NCBI RefSeq assembly: GCF_003001815.1
Contig: NZ_PVMZ01000044.1
Span: 1 to 50,179, forward strand
Reading direction: 5' to 3'
From: Actinoplanes italicus
GTDB lineage: Bacteria > Actinomycetota > Actinomycetes > Mycobacteriales > Micromonosporaceae
Length of the DNA stretch: 50,179 bases
The position numbers and the translations under genes are program-made. The notes beneath the pieces were generated by a model, which worked only from the letters and a program-made list of their open reading frames with translations, made no database searches and had not been told where the DNA came from. This document shows positions 7,614 through 14,458 of the stretch, one piece after another; the stretch's first letter is position 1; each line of letters starts with the position of its first letter.

Positions 7614-7772
7614 CGTCACCTCGGCGTGATGGCCTTCGTCGAGGAGCAGCCCCCGCACCCGTCGTGGCCCAGCTCAGGGTGCTCGACCTTTCGATGGGGA
7701 CCATGAGTGATGTCGGAGGTCAGGTGTTGCTGGCCGGGCAGCCACTGACCCGGCTGTAGCCGTCCGCGCTTG

Positions 7773-9365
7773 TCAGGTCACCGCCGGGAACAGGCCTCCG
7801 CCCAGCGTCTCGCCGACGTCACCCAGGGCCTCACCGGGATCGCTGAGGGTTTCTGCGGCGTCGGTGCCTGCGTCGCTGAGGGTTTCTGCGGTATCGGTGC
7901 CTGCGTCGCTGAGGGTTTCTGCGGTATCGGTGCCTGCGTCGCTGAGGGTTTCTGCGGTATCGGTGCCTGCGTCGCTGAGGGTTTCTGCGGTATCGGTGCC
8001 TGCGTCGCTGAGGGTTTCTGCGGTATCGGTGCCTGCGTCGCTGAGGGTTTCTGCGGTATCGGTGCCTGCGTCGCCGAGCGTCTCTGCGGCGTCGGTACCC
8101 GCATCGCCCAAGCTGTCCGCGGTATCAGTGCCGGCATCGCCCAGGAACTCGGCGGCCTCAGTACCCGCATCGCCCAAGAACTCGGCGGTGTCGGTACCGG
8201 TGTCACCCAGCTGCTCACCTACCTCAGCCAAGCCGTCTGCGGCGTCGGTGCCGGTGTCTTCCAGGAATTCGGTGGCGTCGGCACCGGCATCGTCTAGGAA
8301 TTCGGTGGTATCGGCACCGGCGTCGTCTAGGAATTCGGTGGCGTCGGTGCCGGCATCGTCCAAGAACTCGGCAGCGTCGGTGCCGGCGTCGTCTAGGAAT
8401 TCGGTGGCGTCGGTGCCGGCATCGTCCAAGAACTCGGCAGCGTCGGTCCCGGTATCGTCCAGGAATTCGGTGGCGTCGGCACCGGCATCGCCCAAGAACT
8501 CGGCAGCGTCGGCGCCCGCGTCATCCAGCGTCTCCGCGGCATCGGTACCGGCGTCGCCGATCTGCGCCACGGGACCGCCACCGACGTCGACGCTTGCACC
8601 GGGGTTCTTCGCGTACTCGGCCGCGTCGTCGAAGGTTCCCTGCAGGGCTTTCTCGTCGATGAGATCGATAGGTTCGGGACGGTACTTGGTGCTCTTTTCC
8701 GCCAATTCAGTATATTTTTCGATCGATTTACCTTGAAAGTGTTCCCATAGCTCTTTTCCGCCCTCCGCCAATGAGTCCTTGGCCGATTCCCAGATGACAC
8801 ACCGCGCATGCGCCCATGCGTCATCATTCTCCTCCTCCTGCTTCTTCTCCGCCTCCTTCCTTTTCTCGGATTCGGATTTGGTGTCAACGAGTGGGTTGCC
8901 CTCGTTACTGTCGGCGGGGGGAGTGTAGGTGGAGGTCTTTGCCCTTTCCCTGTCTTCGGCCTCCTTGACCTTGGCCTTGTGGTCTTTGTCTTCCGGCGCC
9001 TCGCATTCCTCTTTCTTCTCGGCGCTCGGGCCGGTCGACGACCCGGCCGGAGTGGCGGGGGCCGGCTCGCCCGATGCCGGCGGCTCGTCCGGGGGCGGAT
9101 CGTCTGACGGTGACGACCGGACGAAGGGGGAGACAATCGCTGCCGACAAGGTCGGTGAGCGCCTGTCCAAGGTGCTGAGCTGCGCTCTTGCGTCGCGAGG
9201 ATCTCTCGCCGGGATGCCTTCGAGCACTGCGAGGTGACCAGTCGGCATTGTCAGCGTTCGACCGGGTTGCCGGTGCCCAGCGGATGCCGCCGCTGGACCG
9301 ATGCCCAGCGTCGCGCCGGTCACCAAGCCGATGCCGACCGTCAGCAGCCTTGTCAGACTGTTCAT
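7773..9365 (-). CDS. Secreted protein with C-terminal hendecad repeat array
   Basis: A 530-residue exported protein. Residues 1-29 form a signal peptide ending AAASA. Residues 85-180 are low complexity: a Pro-rich stretch, then a Lys/Glu-rich, probably coiled segment. Residues 180-260 form a small globular part containing ARCVIWESAKDSLAEGG. Residues 270-507 consist of 21 eleven-residue units of consensus DAGTDTAETL plus one linker residue, with one 7-residue insertion; the protein ends GGGLFPAVT. An 11-residue period with hydrophobic residues at fixed places suggests an amphipathic, coiled or LEA-like surface. There is no LPXTG or other wall anchor. The function is unknown; a structural or surface role is inferred. 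GAGGGGGC precedes the ATG. Confidence 0.75.
   Translation of the reverse strand: MNSLTRLLTVGIGLVTGATLGIGPAAASAGHRQPGRTLTMPTGHLAVLEGIPARDPRDARAQLSTLDRRSPTLSAAIVSPFVRSSPSDDPPPDEPPASGEPAPATPAGSSTGPSAEKKEECEAPEDKDHKAKVKEAEDRERAKTSTYTPPADSNEGNPLVDTKSESEKRKEAEKKQEEENDDAWAHARCVIWESAKDSLAEGGKELWEHFQGKSIEKYTELAEKSTKYRPEPIDLIDEKALQGTFDDAAEYAKNPGASVDVGGGPVAQIGDAGTDAAETLDDAGADAAEFLGDAGADATEFLDDTGTDAAEFLDDAGTDATEFLDDAGTDAAEFLDDAGTDATEFLDDAGADTTEFLDDAGADATEFLEDTGTDAADGLAEVGEQLGDTGTDTAEFLGDAGTEAAEFLGDAGTDTADSLGDAGTDAAETLGDAGTDTAETLSDAGTDTAETLSDAGTDTAETLSDAGTDTAETLSDAGTDTAETLSDAGTDTAETLSDAGTDAAETLSDPGEALGDVGETLGGGLFPAVT
7845..8558 (-). repeat. 33-bp tandem repeat array within the secreted protein gene
   Basis: Twenty-one 33-bp units encode the 11-residue repeats. 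The seven units at 7845-8075 are nearly identical in DNA, differing at few bases. The upstream units, which encode EFLDD and related variants, have diverged. This suggests recent expansion by slippage or unequal crossing-over at the 3' end of the gene. Confidence 0.9.
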
Positions 9366-9626
9366 CGCCGTGCCCCCTCACGAATTCCGTCGCCGGGAAG
9401 CAGACCACGCCGGCCGAGAAGACATGAGGTGTTTCAAAGAACACGGGCCGTTCGGCCGATGCGCGGTATCGAATCGACCGCCGGCCCGTTTCTCTTCATC
9501 TGAGCGAGCTGGAGCGGGGCCTTTCGGTCCTCATCGACGGAATGCCTCCCTCAGCCAACGGATTGATCCGTACCGGGATCAGCGGTTCTTACGTGGTGAC
9601 GGCGTAGATCGCGAGTATCAGTCTCC
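9366..9626. other. Intergenic stretch upstream of the repeat-protein gene
   Basis: This holds the upstream region of the minus-strand secreted protein gene and no gene that can be supported. The strongest element is the SD of that gene next to 9366. Confidence 0.4.
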
Positions 9627-9863
9627 TCTGTCTTCGACCTGCTCGGTGCCGATGAGAACGATCTGACCTCGGCGCTCGGCTTCGCGCTTGCCAGGGCACC
9701 GACGGTCTACGATCTCGGCCCACGTCTCCCACCCACCGAACCGATTCCCAACGGTGCGTCCTACCGCGCGTCACGCCTGTGGGTCCTTCTCGACCAGCTT
9801 CAGACGGCGCCTACGCTGGCCGCAGCCCTCGCCGGCAGTAAGAACCTAGGTGGTACGAGTTGA
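9627..9863 (+). pseudogene. N-terminal remnant of an unknown gene
   Basis: The plus frame from 9600 to the TGA at 9861 reads as convincing protein from 9627 on: SVFDLLGADENDLTSALGF followed by ALARAP. The sequence DEN-LT-ALG near an N-terminus is typical of a class of actinobacterial hypothetical, nuclease-like proteins. No ATG, GTG or TTG is available between the preceding in-frame stop (9597-9599) and this motif. The frame ends after about 79 codons, overlapping the 3' end of the convergent membrane protein gene. The conserved beginning without a start or a body indicates a decayed or truncated gene. Confidence 0.4.
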
Positions 9864-10286
9864 CGGCCATGTCCAGGCGACCCGGGTGATGACCAGCAGG
9901 AGCGCCACCTGGATCAGGATCCCGACGATGTAGTAGATCCAGGTCTCGCCGATCAGCGTCGCCGCGGCGGTCGCCGCGTAGAACAGGCTGACCACGATGT
10001 TGGCGATCCGGTTGACCCGCGCGCGGGCGACCAAAGACACGACGACCATCAGTGCGGGAACCACCACGTACAACGTCGTGAGTAGTAGGAACGTCTGGTC
10101 GATAGCGAACCCCGCGCCGGACACCTCCCCGGCGAGGACTCCGTCGATCACGTCGGCGCGGAAGAAACCGAAGATGTCGACGTAGGCGAACACCAGCAGC
10201 GTGGTCACCCACAGGCCGCAGAGCACCACCTTGACGTCGACCGCGGTGTCCACAAGGTCCTTCTGTCTCATGCCCGTCAGTCTCAT
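9846..10286 (-). CDS. DUF6326-like four-span membrane protein
   Basis: A 146-residue integral membrane protein with four predicted spans: around VVLCGLWVTTLLVFAYV, FLLLTTLYVVVPALMVVV, IANIVVSLFYAATAAATL and YYIVGILIQVALLLVITRVA. The layout DVKVVLCGLWVTTLLVFAY-VDIFGFF followed by a loop and three more spans resembles the DUF6326 family of unknown function. The start is uncertain: ATG 10286 gives MRLTG, ATG 10271 gives MRQKD, and neither has a strong SD. It is divergent from the sensor-kinase gene, so regulation by that system is plausible. Confidence 0.7.
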   Translation of the reverse strand: MRLTGMRQKDLVDTAVDVKVVLCGLWVTTLLVFAYVDIFGFFRADVIDGVLAGEVSGAGFAIDQTFLLLTTLYVVVPALMVVVSLVARARVNRIANIVVSLFYAATAAATLIGETWIYYIVGILIQVALLLVITRVAWTWPSTRTT

Positions 10287-10382
10287 CGGATCGGTGGCCG
10301 GGGCGCCCGAATCATGTGGCCGGAGCCCGCCTGGCCGATCGGCCAGGGACCGGACGGTAGCCGGATCGTTACTGTGGCATTC

Positions 10383-11489
10383 GTGTCGAAGGCGGCGTAC
10401 ACCTGGCGTGACGGGGTCCTCGCCGTGCTGGTCCTCATTGCGCTCGTGTTCGATGTGGCCTTCCAGAACGCGGCCTGGCGACCGGTGGCAGCGGTCTTCG
10501 GTCTCGGATTGGTGCTGGCGGTCCTGGTCCGGCGAATCCATCCGCTGTCCGCGGTGGTGTTCGCCTTCGGCGGGTTCGCGATCCTCGACGTGGCCGCGTA
10601 TGTGACAGGGACCGAACCGATGACCCTGCACAGCGGCTGGGTGGTGCTGGTCCTGGTCTACTCGCTGCTGCGGCGGCGCGCCGGCCGCGACGTGATCGTC
10701 GGGCTGGCAGTCGTGGCTCTCGCGATGACCGCCATCGTCGGTGTCGACTTCCCCGGCATTGCCGAGACGATCGCCGGGATCGCGATCGTGCTGTTGGCCG
10801 CGGCCCTCGGGGCGTCCGTCCGCTACCGGGGCATTGCCCGTGAACAGCTGATCACGCAGGCCAAGCTCCAGGAACGCGAACGGCTGGCCCGCGAACTGCA
10901 CGACACCGTGGCCCACCACGTCTCAGCGATCGCGATCCAGGCGCAGGCCGGCCTGTTCCTCGCCCGGTTGGAGTCGTTGAGCGGCGCGACGGAGGCCCTC
11001 GAGACCATCAACCGCGAGGCCGCCCGTACGCTCGCCGAAATGCGCATGATGGTCAGTGCCCTCCGCGACGTCCGGGAGCGGTCGCCTCTGACGCCGCGGC
11101 ATCGGATCGCCGACATCGAGCGCCTCGCCGGCGACAGCACCACGACGCTGCGCATCGGCGTCGAGCTGCGCGGTGACCTGACGAACCTGCCACCGGCAGT
11201 CGAGGGCGCCCTCTACCGCGTGACGCAGGAGTCGGTCGCCAACGCTCAACGGCACGCTCAGCACGCGACCCGCGTCAGCGTCGAGGTGACCGGCAGCGCC
11301 ACCGATGTCCGGTTGACGGTCAGCGATGACGGCAGGCGGGTCGCGGCTGCCACCTCTTCGCACGGGTTCGGGCTGGTCGGCATGACCGAGCGAGTCACCC
11401 TCCTGGGCGGCACGCTCACCGCCGGACCGAATGCCGATCGCGGCTGGAGCGTACGCGCCGTCCTTCCTCGTCCGGATGCCGCGGCATGA
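10383..11489 (+). CDS. NarL-type sensor histidine kinase
   Basis: A membrane sensor kinase of about 368 residues. Five to six hydrophobic spans fill the first 150 residues with almost no extracellular domain, so sensing is probably within or at the membrane. The HisKA_3 dimerisation box RELHDTVAHHVSAIAIQAQ carries the phospho-accepting His in LHDTVAHH. The ATPase part has N in QESVANAQRHA, a D-G motif in VSDDGR and the G2 box HGFGLVGMTERV. A GTG at 10383 is the likely start; in-frame starts reach back to 10314 and no clear SD decides. It overlaps the response regulator gene by 4 bases (ATGA), so the two form a coupled two-component pair. Confidence 0.85.
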   Translation: MSKAAYTWRDGVLAVLVLIALVFDVAFQNAAWRPVAAVFGLGLVLAVLVRRIHPLSAVVFAFGGFAILDVAAYVTGTEPMTLHSGWVVLVLVYSLLRRRAGRDVIVGLAVVALAMTAIVGVDFPGIAETIAGIAIVLLAAALGASVRYRGIAREQLITQAKLQERERLARELHDTVAHHVSAIAIQAQAGLFLARLESLSGATEALETINREAARTLAEMRMMVSALRDVRERSPLTPRHRIADIERLAGDSTTTLRIGVELRGDLTNLPPAVEGALYRVTQESVANAQRHAQHATRVSVEVTGSATDVRLTVSDDGRRVAAATSSHGFGLVGMTERVTLLGGTLTAGPNADRGWSVRAVLPRPDAAA

Positions 11490-12139
11490 CCATCCGTGTC
11501 CTCATCGCCGACGACCAGGGCATCGTCCGGGCAGGGCTGTCGACGATCCTCAACGGCAGTCCCGGAGTCGAGGTGATCGGAGAGGCAGCCGACGGGCGTA
11601 CGGCCGTTGCCCTAGCTCGTCGTTTTCGTCCGGATGTCTGCCTGTTCGACATCCGGATGCCCGTCCTGGACGGCATCGAAGCGACCCGCCTGCTCGCGGG
11701 GCCGGACGTCGCCGATCCGATCGCCGTCGTCGTGATCACCACGTTCGACACCGACGAATACATCTACGGAGCGCTGCGGGCCGGTGCGCGTGGCTTCCTC
11801 CTCAAGGGCGCCGAACCGGATCAACTTCTTCAAGCGATCAATGCGGCGGTACGGGGTGACGCGCTCATCGATCCAGCGGTGACCGCCCGGCTGCTCGCCA
11901 CGTTCGCCACCGGCGGCCCGGCGACGACACCGTTCCACCCGGTCGACGCCCTGACGGATCGTGAGGAGCACGTGCTGGGCCGGGTCGCGCTGGGCAGGAC
12001 GAACGCGGAGATCGCGCGTGAGCTGCACATCAGCATGAGCACGGTCAAGTTCCACCTCACCGGACTGATGACCAAACTCGGCGCCCGGAACCGGGTCGAA
12101 CTCGCCATGTGGGCCTACCAGACGAAACGTGTCACGTGA
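11486..12139 (+). CDS. LuxR/NarL-family response regulator
   Basis: A 217-residue response regulator paired with the upstream kinase. The receiver domain (residues 3-120) has the acidic pair D9-D10, phospho-acceptor D55 in CLFDIRMPV, a Thr in VVITTFDTDE and the conserved Lys in FLLKGAEP. The C-terminal LuxR-type helix-turn-helix (about residues 150-210) begins LTDREEHVLGRVALG and has the recognition region NAEIARELHISMSTVKFHL. It would bind target promoters as a phosphorylated dimer. Likely targets include the divergent DUF6326-like gene, but no operator can be recognised by eye. Confidence 0.92.
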   Translation: MTIRVLIADDQGIVRAGLSTILNGSPGVEVIGEAADGRTAVALARRFRPDVCLFDIRMPVLDGIEATRLLAGPDVADPIAVVVITTFDTDEYIYGALRAGARGFLLKGAEPDQLLQAINAAVRGDALIDPAVTARLLATFATGGPATTPFHPVDALTDREEHVLGRVALGRTNAEIARELHISMSTVKFHLTGLMTKLGARNRVELAMWAYQTKRVT

Positions 12140-12193
12140 TCCTCAACTGAGCGCGGTGCCGGCCGATGATGCGCGCATGACCGGTGGCCCGCG

Positions 12194-13765
12194 TTGAACC
12201 ACGCCCGAGGCATGCCCGTCTACGCGGCGGCACACCTGCTGCCGGCGGGGCTCGCCGCCGTGTGGCTGGTGACGGCGATCGGTGGGTCCGAGGCGACCGT
12301 GCTGTTCACCAACCTGGCACAGGGCCTGACCTCGCTGTACGCCGGGCTCGCGTGCGTCCGCACGGCCATGAGGGCGAAGACCGGGCGCCTCGGGTGGGCA
12401 CTGCTCGGAGCGGGCGCGCTCTGCTGGTCGGCCGGTCAGTTCGTCTGGACCTGGTACGAGAACGTCGACGGCAGAGAGGCGCCCTTCCCGTCCCTGGCAG
12501 ACGCCGGCTACCTGGCCCTCGTGCCGTTGACCGTGGTGGGGGCGGCGACCTTCATCGGTACGCGCCGACGCGCGGCCCGATCGGTGCTGGACGGCCTCAT
12601 CATCACCGGATCGCTGTTCTACCTCAGCTGGGCGACGGTGCTCGGCCCGCTGTACCACGACGTCGCGGCCACCACCCTGGAGTGGCTGGTGACGCTGGCG
12701 TACCCGGCCGGCGACGTCGTGGTGAGCAGCATGATGTTCATCCTGTTCGCGCAGGTGAGACGCGATCAGCGACGCGTGCTCGGCCTGCTCGGCACCGGCT
12801 ATCTCGCCCTGGCGTTCGCCGACACGAGCTTCGCGTACCTCGTGAACAGCGGCAGCTACGCCTCCAGCAACTTCTTCGACCTCGGCTGGATCTGGGGATT
12901 CCTGGCGATCGGAGCCGCCGCCGGCCTGCAGCGGCGGACCGCTCCGGAGGGCGGCCGGCACCGCGAGGCGCAGCCGAGATTCTGGGCGATGCTGCCGTAC
13001 GTGCCGCTGGCGGCGGCCGTGACGGTGTCGCTGGCCGTCACCCTGCACCGCGGCACCGTCGGCCCGATGCTGTACGTCCTGTCGACGCTGCTGGTACTGC
13101 TGGTGGTCGGCCGGCAGATGCTCAGCATGCGCGACAACCAGCGGCTCGCCGCCGACCTGCACGCCTCGGTCCGTCACCTGCAGGCCCGCGAGACCGAGCT
13201 GCGGCACAGCCAGCAGCAGTTGCTGTTCAGCGAGCAGCAGATGCGCCGCCTCGCCTACACCGACACGCTCACCGGTCTGGCGAACCGGGCCGCGCTGTTC
13301 GAGCGCATCGACACCGTAGCCATGGCCGGCGGCCCCGGCGCGGTCGGCCTGCTATACCTGGACCTGGACGGTTTCAAGCAGGTCAACGACACGTATGGCC
13401 ACGCCGTCGGCGACGCGTTGCTGACCACGGTCGCGCACCGCCTGCGAGCCCACACCCCCGACACGAGCCTGCCCGCCCGCCTCGGCGGCGACGAGTTCGC
13501 CGTACTGGTGACCGGCGACGAGGTCCACGGCCTCGCCGACCAGGCCGCGCTGCTGGTCGACGCGTTCGCCCAGCCTTTCGCCGTGGCCGGCCTGAACCTC
13601 ACCGTCACAGCAAGCATCGGCGCCGCCATCCAGCCCCGAGCCACCCTGCACCGCAACGACCTGCTCCGCCAGGCCGACATCGCCATGTACACCGCCAAGT
13701 CCGGCGGCAAGTCCCGCTACCACCTGACCGGCCAGCACCAGGCCGCCGGGCTGCCGTCGTCCTGA
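12194..13765 (+). CDS. Membrane-bound diguanylate cyclase (GGDEF)
   Basis: A 523-residue protein with about nine or ten hydrophobic spans in its first 320 residues, followed by a short coiled helix (SVRHLQARETELRHSQQQ) and a C-terminal GGDEF domain (about 350-510). The domain has DTLTGLANR, LYLDLDGFKQVNDTYGH and an intact catalytic motif RLGGDEFAVL, so synthesis of cyclic di-GMP from two GTP is expected. The RxxD inhibitory site normally found five residues before GGDEF is replaced by PDTS, so classic product inhibition is not expected. No EAL domain is present. The TTG at 12194 is taken as start; ATG 12212 is an alternative. It lies 54 bases after the response regulator and may be co-expressed. 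Confidence 0.88.
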   Translation: MNHARGMPVYAAAHLLPAGLAAVWLVTAIGGSEATVLFTNLAQGLTSLYAGLACVRTAMRAKTGRLGWALLGAGALCWSAGQFVWTWYENVDGREAPFPSLADAGYLALVPLTVVGAATFIGTRRRAARSVLDGLIITGSLFYLSWATVLGPLYHDVAATTLEWLVTLAYPAGDVVVSSMMFILFAQVRRDQRRVLGLLGTGYLALAFADTSFAYLVNSGSYASSNFFDLGWIWGFLAIGAAAGLQRRTAPEGGRHREAQPRFWAMLPYVPLAAAVTVSLAVTLHRGTVGPMLYVLSTLLVLLVVGRQMLSMRDNQRLAADLHASVRHLQARETELRHSQQQLLFSEQQMRRLAYTDTLTGLANRAALFERIDTVAMAGGPGAVGLLYLDLDGFKQVNDTYGHAVGDALLTTVAHRLRAHTPDTSLPARLGGDEFAVLVTGDEVHGLADQAALLVDAFAQPFAVAGLNLTVTASIGAAIQPRATLHRNDLLRQADIAMYTAKSGGKSRYHLTGQHQAAGLPSS

Positions 13766-13785
13766 AGCACCGGAAACAGGCAACT

Positions 13786-14223
13786 TTATCCGGCAGTAGG
13801 TCTTCCGGGGAGGCGCCGCAGATGCAGTCGCGCCAGTCGGTGATCGGTGCCGACGATGACTGCTCCGGACCGGTCCACATTCATGGTGTTGATCGGCGCA
13901 TCCAGGTCGATCTCCAGGTCGGGTGTATCGGATTGCCCTTCGAGGAGTTCCTCTGGCGACCAGGCCCGCAGGATTGTGTCCCCGGAAAGCGCCACGGGTG
14001 AACCGTCTGGCGCGATCACCCACTCCACGCAGTCCACCCGCGCCGATCCTCCGGAACGGATGAGCCGGATCCTGCGTTGTGTGCCGAGTTCCCAGGCCGT
14101 GACCCTCGCGAACTCATTTCCGGTTATCGCCACGACATCCTCTCCGCGGCGGAGAAATGCGATGTCGGTGACGAACCCGGGACTCGGCTGGGGGTCGGCC
14201 CAATCCGCCGCACCTCGGCGGCC
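13786..14223 (-). pseudogene. Truncated WD40 beta-propeller gene (C-terminal part)
   Basis: The minus frame from 14223 to the stop at 13786 encodes propeller-type sequence, running from FVTDIAFLRRGEDVVAITG to GAVIVGTDHRLARLHL, with the hydrophobic-strand and aromatic-Asp spacing of WD40 blades (for example TILRAWSPEELL). The upstream frame is closed by a stop at 14224-14226. A GTG at 14133 could start a 115-residue peptide, but it would begin inside a blade. Intact actinobacterial WD40 proteins usually have seven or more blades, often behind a protease or P-loop domain. This is therefore the last two or three blades of a decayed gene, cut where the adjacent accessory block begins. Confidence 0.6.
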
Positions 14224-14266
14224 TCACGGTGAAGACATGAACTGGTACTTCACCCAGGGAGAATCC

Positions 14267-14398
14267 ATGTCAGACGATGGCAGCAGGAAGCGCGGGGCAC
14301 GTGTATGGCTGGCCGGTGCGGCCGTCTCCGGTGTGCTCGCGGGAATCACCCGGGCGGTTACCAGCTGGCTGCTGGAGCATCTGCCGTACGACTGGTGA
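14267..14398 (+). CDS. 43-residue membrane microprotein upstream of STAND-TPR genes
   Basis: ATG 14267 is preceded by AGGGAGAA at ideal distance and opens 43 codons. The product has a charged N-terminus (MSDDGSRKRGAR), a hydrophobic helix (VWLAGAAVSGVLAGITRAV) continuing into an amphipathic end, and a short tail ending PYDW. It looks like a single-span or membrane-active peptide. Its stop is 60 bases before the start of the large TPR ATPase, on the same strand. No family is recognised. In NTPase-based defence and signalling systems small membrane peptides can be effectors, but for this gene that is only an inference. Confidence 0.5.
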   Translation: MSDDGSRKRGARVWLAGAAVSGVLAGITRAVTSWLLEHLPYDW

Positions 14399-14458
14399 CT
14401 CCGGCGCTGCTTCAATGGATCCGTCCGGTTGTCTGTCGAGTCGAGGCCGGTGGGGGAC

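Noticed and set aside
7664..7759. Short plus-strand frame with LRVLDLSMGT, resembling the start of a CaiB-type CoA transferase
   Set aside because: Only about 30 codons, without the rest of the family. Possibly a remnant, but too little to support.
7845..8075. Regular 33-bp repeats considered as a CRISPR array
   Set aside because: The units are contiguous without spacers and in frame with a signal-peptide protein; no cas gene is nearby.
7770..8736. Plus-strand frames with repetitive Gly/Cys or Val/Pro/Ala/Ser sequence
   Set aside because: They come from the 33-bp repeat of the secreted protein gene read in the other direction.
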